A stretch of 64,000 bases of DNA from Meloidogyne chitwoodi (GCA_015183035.1 JACZZP010000012.1:1736001-1800000), one strand, 5' to 3'. Shown: positions 37,258 through 48,906, counted from the first letter of the stretch. Notes: a model not told the origin generated them from the letters alone. A program made the numbers and translations.

Positions 37258-38144
37258 AAATATTTTTAAGCTGTTATGTTAGACAGGAATAAAACAAAGA
37301 TTTGGATATTTTCCAAAATTTTTAAAATTTCCTATCAGAATATTGGGAATTCCCCTCTTAGAGAACAATCTCTGAATAACTCTCCTTCTTCCACTTTTTT
37401 TGTTGTAAATTCCAATTAAGATCAAATTTTTAAAAATTCTGTTCTACATTATCCTTTTATTTGTTCTTTCAATTTCTGATTTTCCCAACAAAAGAAAAGT
37501 TATTTCTGTCTTAACATAACTCTTATAATAATTAAATATTAATTAATTAATTGTTTTTTGTCAAAATACTGCTTTCTGGTCAAATATTTACTGCCTTTTT
37601 CTTAATAAATAAATCATTTTTATATAAAATTTTTGAAAATACTATTTTAATCTTTTTATCCATTTTTATATTTTAATTATTTAAAAAATCCCTTTTATAA
37701 TTAATTTATCCTGCCATTCTCACCAAACGTGTGTTGTGTGCATTTTATAATTTTATCAACAACTTTCATTAAATTTTTCTAATCAAAATTTTTTTTTTAA
37801 AGCCTTAAAATTTCTTTAATGACATTTTTAAATAAAAATTATCTTTTTAATGTTTAAAATTTAAAAAATAATAATTGGAATTTTTTTTTAATTTTTAAAT
37901 AAATTTAAATTTCATCTTTAAAGAAAATAATTTACTAGAAAATAAATTATATACAATAAAAAAAGCAATTTAATACAACAATAATATCTCAAAAGCTATG
38001 GAAAAGCTTTAAATTTTGATTGAAAAATAGAAATTTCTCTCCTTTAGAAATCTCCATCAATAACAGGGTTATAACATTTATATATTTAGTAGTAATTAGA
38101 ACATTCATTTCTTCTTCGAGTTAATTAATATAAATATTTAAATT
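37258..38144. other. Convergent intergenic region AJM-1-like / LSM12
   Basis: About 890 bp between two facing stop codons, AT-rich. It should contain both 3' UTRs; several AATAAA-type signals are possible given the composition and none can be singled out. No gene seen. Confidence 0.5.
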
Positions 38145-39332
38145 TTATAAATCCTCTTTTGTTGATTTGTGACAAGTTTTTGTTGCTGGATTATATTTAA
38201 CAACATCCATTATTGAAAGATTAAGTGAAAGAAGTGATGGAATTGTTCGATAACCTCGCCGCATTTCAAGCTTGTTAAAAGAAAAAGAAATTTTAGTTTT
38301 GTTTTTTTATTAATCAAAAATAAATTTAAAAAAAAAACAAGTCTCACTTGCAAAATTCTTCATTTATTGATAAAAAAAGTCTTACAATTTTTTGTACACG
38401 AGCAAGTGCATTAACAGAAGAGCTTCTTGAATCAGTAGCTTCTATAGATTTATAATCATAAGGATGAAAGATTTTAATACATTTTAAAACTGAAGAAGTA
38501 TAAAAATAAAATTAATAAATAAAAAATAACCAAAAATATTTGATCCATCCCAGATTACATCATCAAATCTTAAATGTTTTATAATTATTATTAGCAAGCA
38601 TTTTCACATCTTATCCAAAAAATAAAGTTATTTTTAGACTATTTTTTTGTTTAAATAAAATTAAAACTTTTACATTCTTTTTAAATCTGAAAATGTCCGT
38701 TTTGCCTGTTCATCACCAATAAAAGGCTCATTTTCTCTTTTTAAAGCATTTTCTGATGATCGATTCTCAATCTCATTAATTGTAGAAAGAGAATTGACGT
38801 GTTTTAAATTACTCGATCTCCTCTTTTGAATTCGGTAGGGTTGCATACATTTTTCAATCTACTTAATTAAAATAAATTTAATATTTAAAAAACCGATAAA
38901 ATTCCGCATTTCTTCACAAAATGTAATGTTGATTTGCCAAAAGATTGTTCTTTCAAAAGTAGAATTTCGTTAATTAAATCAATTTGTATTAATTCCCCAC
39001 GAAAATGAGACGATTTGGTTGATAAACGAACGAAATCACCAATTGAAAATGAGTCCAAATTAAAAGAAAATGGCTCTAAATTGATTAAAAATATCGAATT
39101 AAAAAATCAGATTTGACCAGGAATTTTTGTAATCAATAAAATCAACTTATGGTAAGAATGAAAATTTAATAAATTAAAAAATGAATAAAAATTTAATTAA
39201 AAAACAACCATTTAGACAATTTACAGAAGTAGTCGGACAATCATTGCTTCCTATATCTTCGTTTGCAGGTAATAACACTTGATTATTAATATTAACATTC
39301 TCTTCTTCTAAATTGTTAATGATTTGTTCCAT
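38145..39332 (-). CDS. LSM12-like protein (LSm plus AD domain)
   Basis: Start ATG at 39332 (MEQIINNLEEENVNINNQVL). Spliced reading continues FSFNLDSFSIGDFVRLSTKS and FRGELIQIDLINEILLLKEQ, which parallels the LSM12 LSm domain start (FSVGSxVxCxTCxxxxxxGEVVAFDxxxKMLxLK). A basic linker with QPYRIQKRRSNLKHVNSLST follows. The C-terminal part has VIWDGSNIFVLKCIKIFHPY then NALARVQKIV, fitting the AD (anticodon-binding-like) domain pattern W-x3-NIxV...PPY...ALxxVxKIV. A short extra tail ends TKEDL. LSM12 binds RNA-associated partners such as ataxin-2; the role here is inferred from family. About six exons, some edges uncertain (39090-39210 in particular). It diverges from USE1 with 375 bp between ATGs. 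Confidence 0.65.
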
Positions 39333-39706
39333 CTTTTTGTTAAATTATTAAATTTATATTAGAAAATAGGATAGTAAAGCTGAATTAATTAAAAAGATTA
39401 TATTATAAAGAAAAATTAAACGGCTTAAGCAAAAATTAAATAAACTAAAACAGTTAAGTAAAAAGTAATTGTTTACTTTTTAACAGACAAATAAGCTCGA
39501 ACAAAAAGTCTCGTGTTAAATTTACCGCGACAAGTCGGCCACGAATAAACAGTTTTCCCAATTTTCTCTATTTCTTATATCTCTGTTTCTCGGCAAAAAA
39601 CATTAAAAAATGGAAAAATGTCAAAATGTATATTTTATATAATGTCAATAATGATTTTACGATTAATTCATTTTTTATTTTTATTATATTTCTTAGAAAT
39701 TATTAA

Positions 39707-40144
39707 ATGGTCCGTCGTCGCCTTCAAGAAGGACAGGATTTTACAAAAAACGATATAAATAAAACTAAATCTAATAAAGATGAAGAAGTTCGCGAATTAT
39801 TAGATGAAGAAAGGAAGCACGAAACTTTTGCACAGGAATTGTTAAAATTAACTTCTTCATTAAAGCAAAATTTTACTATTGCTGGTTCAGTACTCAAAGA
39901 GGATAATGCGGTTTATTTTTTATTTTTAATATTTTTTATAAAATTATGATAAATTAAGACCCTCGATGTTATGCACAGAATTTCTGCAAGTAACAAGGAT
40001 AATTTGGTTAAAGAAAGTGGCCGCCTAGAACATCATGCTTATAAATCTTGTTTTAATTTTATGATGATTTTGATGGTTATTTTTGTTATTTGGTCTTTTA
40101 TTGCTATGATTATTGTAATGAGGGTTTTTCCTAAAGTTGAATAA
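39707..40144 (+). CDS. SNARE USE1-like (ER-Golgi trafficking), short form
   Basis: Tail-anchored ER SNARE used in Golgi-to-ER retrograde transport. Two exons (39707-39910, 39959-40144) give 129 residues. The SNARE part LLKLTSSLKQNFTIAGSVLK, then TLDVMHRISASNKDNLVKES and GRLEHHAYKS, and the anchor helix with the ending IIVMRVFPKVE follow the C-terminal half of human USE1 (which ends FIRIMPKLK). The start is fixed by an in-frame TAA just before ATG and a TTTCTTAG acceptor 10 nt upstream, probably a spliced-leader site. The protein has only the SNARE half; the N-terminal ~130 residues of human USE1 have no counterpart. It is followed by TCAIM only 99 bp later on the same strand. Confidence 0.75.
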
Positions 40145-40243
40145 ATTTATTTTTATTTCTATTTTTATTGTTATAATTGGATTTTACCCCTGAATCTTTT
40201 ATTTTTTTATTTTTTAAATTTATTTTTAAATATCTTATAAGAA

Positions 40244-42217
40244 ATGTGTCCAAATACTCTTTTCTTCCTTCGGAAATTTCCAAAAGTTTGTATAACTCAA
40301 CAATGCCTTTTTTCTGCCAAAGAGGCAGCCGTAGCTTTACGACCATTCTACTTTGCAGTTCATCCTGACAGGTATTTCTTCTTTATATGTTCAATTTAAT
40401 TTAGACTTTTAGATTTGCGCAAGACCCAGAAATTAAAAATAGAAATGAACGGGCTTTGCAGGTTAGAATATAAACTAATTTTTTAAAAAACTTCTAAAAA
40501 TAAATAATTCTGCAAATCTAACAAATTTTAAAATATTAAGGTCTTCAACGGCTACATTAACAATCTTTTTCCCGAACCTGTAACCCAGATGCCTGTCAAT
40601 GTTTGTCTTTTCAACTGAATATTTTTATTTTAAATTTTAGGTTGAATTTACAGTGAGGGACACGCTTTCTAATTTTAAAAGTATTAAAATTTTTCTTTCG
40701 GGTGCAGATCCTGAACAAATAATCAAGTAATTTGTTTTAGACTTTTCTTTAAACAAATATTTTTAGACTTGCATTGGAAAGATGTGAATTAAGCACTGAT
40801 CATTTGCCTGTAGGAAACAAATACCAAAACAAAAGTAGTGCTGAAATAAAGTCTTCTCCGCAAAATTTTGCCCCTGGACTCGATGAAATTTGGAAGAATT
40901 TACAAGAAAATGAAAGAATAAGACAAAAACGTTTTTATGCTGCTAATTTATTGAAAGAACTATCAAGAAATCGAGAATTAGCTATTCAACGAAGAGATGG
41001 CTATAAACGAATGGTAGAAATGATTAATGACAGTATTAATGACATTAAAAGAAAGACTGGAGTAACTCAGGTTTTTTTTTAATTTTAATTATTTTTATTT
41101 ATTTTTTTAAAGATTATTTGGTCAATAAATTGGGAGTTAACTTATATGCGTCGTTGCTTAATTAATGTTCTTGAGATGATAAATCATGCTGAAACTCATT
41201 CAAAGGATTTCATTATTTACTCACTCAATGACAGAAAATTAACGTTCTTTTTCCTAATATATTTTTAAATTTAATAATTAATTTTTTTTTTAAAGTTTTG
41301 GACGTGGTTCTCATATTTGCTGTGACGGGTCATTACAGGTATTTTTTAAATTCTAAAATTAAGAATATATATTTTTTTGTTTTTAGTTTGGTGCTGATGA
41401 CGCGGTTGGTGCTTGGCAAAAAATTTGTATAGAATCTACAAAATTTCAGTCGTAATTTTAATTTAATTTATTTTAATAAAGATTTATATATTTGACTAAT
41501 TTTAATATTTAATTCAAAAAAAAATTTTAAGGTTTGAAGTTAAAAATCTTGAAAGACTTGCTCAACGCGTAGCAGAATTATTAGGCGGAATAAATTTATT
41601 AATTCAACCACATGATGGTTTACTTCAAACAATTAAGAACATGAAACTTTTTATTGGAAGGTTTTTTTTTAATTTAAATTATTAAAAATAAATATAAATT
41701 TTAAAAGAATATGTTCACAACCATCAACAGAAATATCATCAATTAATTCTTTACTTCAAAAAGATCAACAAGTAGAAATTATGAGTGGATATTCCGAGTT
41801 GGCAATTCTCAATGGAATTTTGCAGGTTCCTTGTAATGTTGATATTCAATCAATGAAAAACTTTATTTTGAAAAATGATATTTCAAAAGATGAAAAAACG
41901 AGAAAAGAATTTTTTGAACAAAAGGTTAAATAATTTAAATATTTTTTCTAATTAATTATAATAATTTTCAGAATTTCTTGCAAAGTGTTAGAAATTCAGC
42001 AATTTCTCATTTAGAATTAAATTCACTAACTTGGGATGAAGATTTAAATTTTACCCGTTTGTTAAATGTTCTACGTAAATTATCTAAATTTCAAAAAGAA
42101 CATATTCATCACTTTTCTAATTTGGAAATTCATTTAGGTTCTGGCCCAAAAGTTTTTGTTCTTGCCTCTGGAAAAATATCATTGCCAATTGAAATGATTG
42201 AAAATTTTCAAATTTAA
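40244..42217 (+). CDS. TCAIM-like mitochondrial protein
   Basis: Homologue of vertebrate T-cell activation inhibitor, mitochondrial (TCAIM/C3orf23), of poorly known biochemical function. The protein starts MCPNTLFFLRKFPKVCITQQ, a basic, hydroxylated leader fitting mitochondrial import. The J-domain-like segment KEAAVALRPFYFAVHPDRFA matches TCAIM (AVNALRPFYFAVHPDFF). Later blocks are VEFTVRDTLSNFKSIKIFLS, IWSINWELTYMRRCL, a FGRGSHICCDGSLQFGADDA strand set and QRVAELLGGINLL. It ends ASGKISLPIEMIENFQI, the TCAIM C-terminal pattern. About ten exons. The HPD tripeptide of J-domains is kept. Sits 99 bp after USE1, suggesting one trans-spliced transcription unit. Confidence 0.75.
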
Positions 42218-43229
42218 TCAAAAAATATATTCTACTTAAAAATTAATTTAAAAATAATTTTGATACATATTTTATGTAAATATATTAATTAATTTAATTT
42301 TATATAATTCATTTTTATATTTTTTAATATTGAAATAAATGTTTAAAAAAATTTAAAAAACACCTGGAAAAAGAATTTTATTTAAAAAAAATATTTTTTT
42401 TCTCAAATAATTTTTTAAATCGCTTAATTTTGTATTTCCTGCTATTTTAGAAAGGGAGAGGAGATGAGTTGCTTTAGCGGTATTTTCATAAAAGAAAAAA
42501 AATAAAAAAATGATGGGAAGAAAAGAAAGAAATACAAAAAATGGACAAATACAAAAGAAAAAAGGGAAAAAAGGGTTTATAATAAAAAAAATTGACCAAA
42601 AATAGAGGGGAGGGGGGAAAGCGTCGCTTTTTAGTGGTCAGTAAAGGAAGGGATATATTCTCTCAATAATAATATAAGTAAAAAAGTGCCGTTTGCCATA
42701 TAAAACCCTTAATTCCCTTGCATTTTTTGTCCATTATGCGCACCTTTATTTTCTCTAATTTATACTCAAAATAATAAAATAGAGTTAATCTTTTATTTTT
42801 ATTAAATAAATATTTACTTTTATACCAAAATTAATATTTTAGTAATTAATATTGTAATATATATATTATCTCTAAAATAAAATTTTAATAAATTGTTAAC
42901 TTATTTTTATTTATTTTAAATAAAAAAATTTTTTTAAAGATATTAACATTAATAATTATAAAAAATAATAATTAAGAGTGGATGGAATTTTTGCTGACTT
43001 TCTTTTATAATTAATAATAAAAAAAAATATTTATTTTTGTCTGAAGGAAAGTCCGCAAAATATTCCATCTTTACTTCAATTACTAAAATAAATATCTAAA
43101 GAATTTTTTTTAGAAAATTATAAATTCTTTAATTTATAGATATTAAAATTTTAATAAATAAATTTAAAAAATGTTTTAATTTATTTAAATTTATTTTTCC
43201 CTCATTTTCCCCTACAAAAAGAAGAGAAA
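42218..43229. promoter_or_regulatory. Intergenic region upstream of glypican, with purine-rich block and hairpin
   Basis: About 1 kb. 42450-42720 is unusually purine-rich (e.g. GAGGGGAGGGGGGAAAG near 42605) and less AT-rich than its flanks, a plausible promoter or regulatory block. 42981-43069 is a hairpin: GATGGAATTTTTGCTGACTT against the complement of AAGTCCGCAAAATATTCCATC-type sequence. No ORF with family likeness. Confidence 0.4.
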
Positions 43230-45837
43230 ATGTTTATAATTACCCAAACAACACATTTCTCAACAACAAAAATAAAAATAAAAACAATTTTTATGACCTC
43301 AATTTTGTTTTTTTTGTTTGTCCCAACAATAGAACAGTCATCCACCTGTGCTTTTCTCAAACAAAAATATCCAAGGTTTCTCTTTGAGAAAATGCCCGAT
43401 GAACCAAGAAAAGGTAAAAAAGAGAAAAGATATTTTTATGGGGAAATTTTTTAATTAATTTTTAGGGTTTATATTATTAAAAAAATAAATAATATTTAAA
43501 ATTTCTTTAAAAATAAATTTTCAGTTAATGATCTCACATTTTGCCAATCAAATATCCCAACATGTTGTACAGCCAAAATAGAAAAAGAATTTAGTATTTT
43601 GGCTGAAACAGAATTTAATCAAAATGTTCGGTCGCAGATTAAATTAATTCATCAATTTTTTAGTAATTCAGCTATAAATTTTAAAAGTTTGGAGAAAAAA
43701 AATTAAATTATTTAAATTAATTAATTTTTTTAATTATTAGCACATTTTAAAGAAGCATTTAATAATTCAATGGCTGCTTTACGTCGAATTTTTAGGAGAA
43801 CTTATGGACAATTTTATATTCAAAATAAACAGGTAAATTAATTCTTAAAATTTTATTTTTATTAATATTCCCATTTTTATGTAATTTAAAATTTACTTCC
43901 GATAAAAAACACTCCCTTAGGGTCCATATAGTGGGTGTCCTTTTAACCGTTGTTCTCTTATATTCCAGTGTTGTTATAAAGAGAGTTCCTTATAAAGAGA
44001 GTAGTACCTTATAAAGAGCGTATTTATAAGAATGTCAACTACATTAAAATAAGTAAAGATAAGTTGAAGATTAGGATGGGATAAAGATTGGTAAATATGG
44101 AACTTAGAAAATACAGTATCTCTTTTATTTAATATGAACACTCGGAGAATCATTAGAGGGCCCTTAAATTATTTAAAAAAATTAATTTTCAAAATTACCC
44201 TTAATTTAAGATTTTTAATAAATTTGTCAATGATTCTATGAATGTTTTTGAACAAGAAAATGGTTGTTTTATTGAATCTTTGCAACAACTTTTTAAGAGA
44301 ATATTTTTGGAAGAATTTTATTTTCTTAATCCTTTGGTTTTTAAACTTTTAAATTAAAATTAATTTTATTTTTAATTTTTTAAGCATACAATTGACAAAG
44401 AAAACAATGAAAAACAACAAATTTTAAATTGTATATCTTCTCTTTTTCCTGTTTTACGCCCTTTTGGTTTTGGACCAGAATCTATTGTTCAATTAACTGG
44501 AAGGGCATTTCGTATTTGGTCATCAACAATTTTGGCTTTAGAACAAATATCTTCACATTTACAAATTTTGGAAAAGGTAAATAATAAATTTTTGACGATT
44601 AGAATAATAAAGTTAAAATTTATAGAACTTTTCTTCTCCAAAAAGTTGTTTGCCTCAATTAACAAGAATGAGGCATTGTGGAATTTGTTCAAGTGGCGAT
44701 GCTTCTTTTCAGAATGGTCCTTGTCCAAGTTTATGCCAAAAAGTTTATAAACAATGTATTAATGAATTAATTATACTAGATGAACAATGGCGAATATTTA
44801 TAAGTTTATTTCCTTAATTTTAAAAAATATTTTCAAAAAAAATATTTTTACAGACATACTAATTGAAATTAGCAATTATTTACTCGTCCATAACCCTTAT
44901 ATTGTATTCAGACCATTACCTGCACAAATATCTGATTCTATAATGTATTATCAAGAAAGGGGAGAAATAATTTCAAATCAAGTAATTTTTCGTTGTTTTG
45001 GAGAAAGATTTGAAAAATTAGCTAATAAAAGAGAGAAAAGGCAAAGTGAAGAGACTGGCAGAGAAAAACAACAAAAAAGTGTTAGAGAAGAAACAAGTTT
45101 ATGTAATTATTCTACAAGAAAAACAAAAAAGTTGAATTATGTAAACTTTAAAACTTTTAATTTGAAAGCGAGAACAATAAAAATAGCTGTGGAACAATTT
45201 AAAGATAGAGTTGAGTGAACATTTTTTTATTAAAAATAATTTAATTTTTAAATTTTTAGTTATTAAGTATTAGAGGAATGTGGAATTTATTTCCCCGTTT
45301 AATTTGCAGAGAGGGGGGAATTCAAGCAAAAATAGGTGTAAAATGTTGGAATGGAGGAGACTTTTACTTTAATGAATTAAAAATTAAAATTAGTGAGAAT
45401 GAGACAATTGAAGGCAACAAAAGTGGTGAGAGATTATAAATTGTTTTCTTTAAATAGAGTCTTCGTAGAAAATAAAAATTAATAAAAATAAATTTATATT
45501 TCTCTTATTAATTTATAGTTGCTGAAAAAACAAAATTACAAATCCAAAAAACAGTTGAAAATTTGGTTGAGCAAAACGAAGAACTTTACTTATTAATTGC
45601 TATTAAACACAAAAACGCTGATTCTAATGAAGTAATAAAATTGATTTTAATTAATTAATTTTAATAAAATAATTATAGGAAAATATTAATGATGATGATT
45701 ATTTGAATTTATGGAATAATGAAAATTTTGAAAGATTTGATGGAAGGAGAAACTGGGCAACTAATAAATTTTATAAAATTAATATTTTAATATTTAATGT
45801 GATATTAATTATTTTTGTAAATTTTAGATTTTTATAA
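43230..45837 (+). CDS. Glypican (GPI-anchored cell-surface proteoglycan core)
   Basis: Modulator of Wnt, BMP and Hedgehog ligands at the cell surface. Ten exons (43230-43413, 43525-43686, 43741-43832, 44211-44336, 44385-44576, 44626-44803, 44854-45214, 45268-45425, 45519-45631, 45679-45837) give 574 residues, normal for the family. Signal peptide: hydrophobic TSILFFLFVPTIEQ; the real start may be the Met at ~residue 22 rather than the first. Family landmarks: CQSNIPTCCTAKIE, FNNSMAALRRIFRRTYGQFY, VLRPFGFGPE, SCLPQLTRMRHCGIC then GPCPSLCQKVYKQCINELII, and GVKCWNGGDF. A C-terminal hydrophobic tail (KINILIFNVILIIFVNF) fits GPI attachment. The Ser-Gly attachment cluster normally just before that tail is absent. 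Which nematode subtype (gpn-1 or lon-2) is not resolved. Confidence 0.85.
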
Positions 45838-45950
45838 AATTAAAAAACTTGTTCTGGTAAAGTGACGCTTAAATCAAAAGTATTAAATTTTTAATATTTT
45901 TTAAAGAATATTTAACCGAAACACAAAATTAAATTTAATAAAAAAATTGT

Positions 45951-46788
45951 TTAACAAACTCCTTTTCCGGGTTCTAATTCCAAATCTAATTCATCCAATT
46001 TGTCATCACGCGTATGTTTAAATGGAAATGGTTCCCATGTTAGTTGAGGATCATTTGTGTGTGTATGAGGAATGCTTTCTGGTTCAAACAGAATAATACC
46101 ACTTTCTTCTAATGCGTTAATGAATGCAGAACGCTTAAAAAAGGGAATTTTTCAGATTAAACAATCATTTTAACAAGTCCTTTAATAAAAGGTTTTTTTA
46201 GACTTACTCTTTTGCTTCCCTCCATTTCCTCTGCCGTTATCCCTGAGGTAAGATATTTTATACCGGACATTGCACACCTCCGAGCAATAAGTCTCCCAAT
46301 ATTTTGTGCTGCTGATACGTCCGTCGGACTATAAAATTTAAAATTCTTAAGCAAAAAACATTTTAAAACCTGTAAAGCTGGCTTCGAACAGATTTCTCAT
46401 TAGTAGATGCTTCAAGTACTGTCTGACCTCTCTCAAAATGTATTACAGTGGCCGTTGTAGAATTCTTGCTGGCAGTAAAATCGACTCTGATAAATTATTG
46501 AAAATTGTAGAAAATAGTTAATTTAGAACAAAATTACTCTTAAAGACAAGTAAAAATAGATTAAAAATTACAGAAAAATTATATCAATTCTTGGAACAAA
46601 AATTATATCAATAACTTATTTAAGTCAATAAAAAGAAATATTTTTAATAAAAAAAACCTGTATATAAAATTTTTTCGCGTTTTGTCCTTCTCAAAATCCC
46701 AACCATTTGGCTTTCGTAATAATCTCATCATTTCCATGTTTCTCGGATTTTTGTTGACAAAACGTTGCGCATATTTAACTGAACTCAT
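45951..46788 (-). CDS. mrpl-18: Mitochondrial large ribosomal subunit protein uL18m (MRPL18)
   Basis: Component of the mitochondrial 39S ribosomal subunit. Start ATG at 46788: MSSVKYAQRFVNKNPRNMEM with the NKNPRN block seen in MRPL18 (NRNPRNLEL). Then RLLRKPNGWDFEK, VIHFERGQTVLEASTNEKSV, SPTDVSAAQNIGRLIARRCA (human: TRNVVACESIGRVLAQRC) and INALEESGIILFEPE (human GGVVLREPQ). A C-terminal extension ends LELEPGKGVC. About five exons. It converges with the glypican gene (113 bp between stops) and lies ~300 bp downstream of the Topors-like gene on the same strand. Confidence 0.85.
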
Positions 46789-47029
46789 ATTCTTTTAAAA
46801 ATATTATTCTAAAAAAAGATTTAAAAAAATAAAATAATTTATGTCATATTAACCAAATTAATATACATATAATAAAACATATGAATTAATTTAATAATCT
46901 TATGTAATAATACATTAATAATAATAAATGAATGACATTTAAAAGACAAAGCAAGTAGTTTTTTTAATTAATTTTGTTTGAGAAATAATATTAAAAAGGA
47001 AATAAAAAAGCTCTAAAAAACAATTCCTA

Positions 47030-47098
47030 GCAATAATCGAACCCGTGATCTTAACCTGTTTTTTTTTGCTTTATCATTTAGACATTTTAGTCTAACGT
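47030..47098 (-). repeat. tRNA-like pseudogene or SINE fragment
   Basis: On the minus strand the sequence contains GGTTCGATTATTGC, a good B-box/T-arm, preceded by ACAGGTTAAGATCACG (like the 3' side of an anticodon stem plus variable loop) and a D-arm-like TCTAAATGATAAAGC. A nine-A run replaces the expected anticodon region, so it is decayed. It lies just after the Topors-like stop codon. Confidence 0.4.
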
Positions 47099-48700
47099 AT
47101 AAATTGATGGCGAATCATTTTGAACATTATCGGATATTTCCATATTATCAGGATTAAAATAGTTATTAAGCGAACGAGAACGCTGACTATTACACACTTG
47201 AATAATCTCAACATCATCACTATCTTCAAGAGGTTGTTCCACAAAATAATTTGCACTTCTTGGACTAAAATAGAAAATTAATTTTCTGAATAACTCATTA
47301 ATTTAACAATAAATTATATAAAATAACTAACGGTGAAGGAGTCCCAACCATAGCAATAGGATCCTGTTGAGTGGCAATAGAATGACGGCTATTGCTTTCA
47401 CCAAGAACTTCAACATCAATATTGCTATTCAAAACCAAAACATCATCATCTTCGGGGAAGAAATCACCGACATAATTTGAACGACGCACACTAAAAAATT
47501 TTAAAAAATAAAAAAATTGTAAAATAAAATAAAAACCGATATTCTGAATTTTGATCATAAACTCTCAAAGTTTGACCACTCGAAGCAAAATGAAGAAGAT
47601 TATTAAGAAATTGGTGCGGATTCTCAATTCCACGTTGACTAAGAAAGGTAACAATTTGCTGTCGTTTAATTTTGGTTGTGAAATAATCCAAAAGATTTTT
47701 CAAATATACATTAATGTCAATAGCATCCTTAAAAACAAATAAAAATATTTTTACATATAAATTTGTATAAAGAAAATTTTTATTAAAAGTATTTATTCTA
47801 AATTAAAAACCTTTCTCGTTAAAGAAGAAATTTCTCGTATCACAAATGGAGTTATATGATTCTTAACAATATCCTAAAAATTTCAAAAAATAAGAAAAAT
47901 TTTAATTTTTAGTTAACCATATTCTTCTTTATATAGTCAGCATTTAGAGCAATATTAAAAAGAGGCTGGCAAATCGAACTAGGAGACAAATTCTCCTTAT
48001 AAACAACCCGTCGAAATGCTGAGGATTTAAATAATTCACATCTAAAAAAAATAACAAAATTTAAAAAACCAAAAACCTTTTAAATTCATGAGTGTTAAAA
48101 TTAATAAGTAATTGTTTATATTCTTCGAGTTCTTTATTAATTTCATCGATGGCTTTTTTGACGATAGTATCACTAAAAACAGTTTAATTTTGATAAACTA
48201 GAAATAAAATAATTTATACCTAGCATATGTAGTGATGGATAAATTTCGCAAATTATACAATTCTCCCAAAATATGTTTAACCAAATGAATAACAGCTTGC
48301 CTTTCATGTTCTGGTGGACGAGCTGATTTCTCCATTAGAAGTTCCAATTCATACTCACTGCGCAACTCCATTATATTTTCACTGAAATTATAGAAAGATT
48401 ATAATATTCAAAAAAATCATACATTTGGCCTTCAGTATCCCAATTTGGCAGAGAATTGTTATTAATCCATAGTCGATGCTTTAATAACTCCAAAGAACAT
48501 TTACATAATGGACATACGGGCTTAAGCCTAAAATTTAACGTAAAATTTTTAAATAAAATAATAAAAAACCTTGTCCATTCAATTATACAATCAAAACAGA
48601 ATATATGGTTACAATGATCCAAAACAGTTGGATCACTCCATTGATGAAGACAAATCGGGCAAACTTTCTCTCTCGACAAATCTTGTACTTCTGTACTCAT
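47087..48700 (-). CDS. Topors-like RING E3 ubiquitin/SUMO ligase
   Basis: Start ATG at 48700 (MSTEVQDLSREKVCPICLHQ). The C3HC4 RING reads CPIC, DHCNHIFCFDCIIEW, CPLCKCSLELL, the pattern of TOPORS (CPIC...CLHKFCFRCVQEW...CPLCKQ). A long helical region follows, with VVYKENLSPSSICQPLFNIA and, after DAIDINVYLKNLLDYFTTKI, FLSQRGIENPHQFLNNLLHF and ASSGQTLRVYDQ. This parallels the TOPORS block that ends in LLNRTEHFIHEFISFA. The C-terminus is acidic and has two hydrophobic cores flanked by acids, DDDVLVLNSNIDVEVLGE and DSDDVEIIQVC, that look like SUMO-interacting motifs. About eight exons. Human TOPORS ligates ubiquitin and SUMO; the role here is inferred. The protein is much shorter, lacking the RS-rich tail. 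Confidence 0.65.
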
Positions 48701-48906
48701 TTTAATTCTGAAAATATTAAAGCATTTTATTAATAAAATAGAGCAAAAAGTCGTAATCATAATATGAAATATCAAAACTCGAGACTGGTATGGAAAGGAT
48801 CAAGATTTTACCCGTTCCGAGCCGGCTTTGTTATCTGAATCAGGACAAGGAAAGACAGCAGGCAGTCAGTCGTTCTTTTAATTAAGCTGTTTGTGTGCTA
48901 AAGACA

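Noticed and set aside
44489..44750. ORFs in both strands inside the glypican gene (minus 44489-44728, plus 44532-44750)
   Set aside because: They read through an intron or opposite to exon sequence; the spliced glypican frame explains the region.
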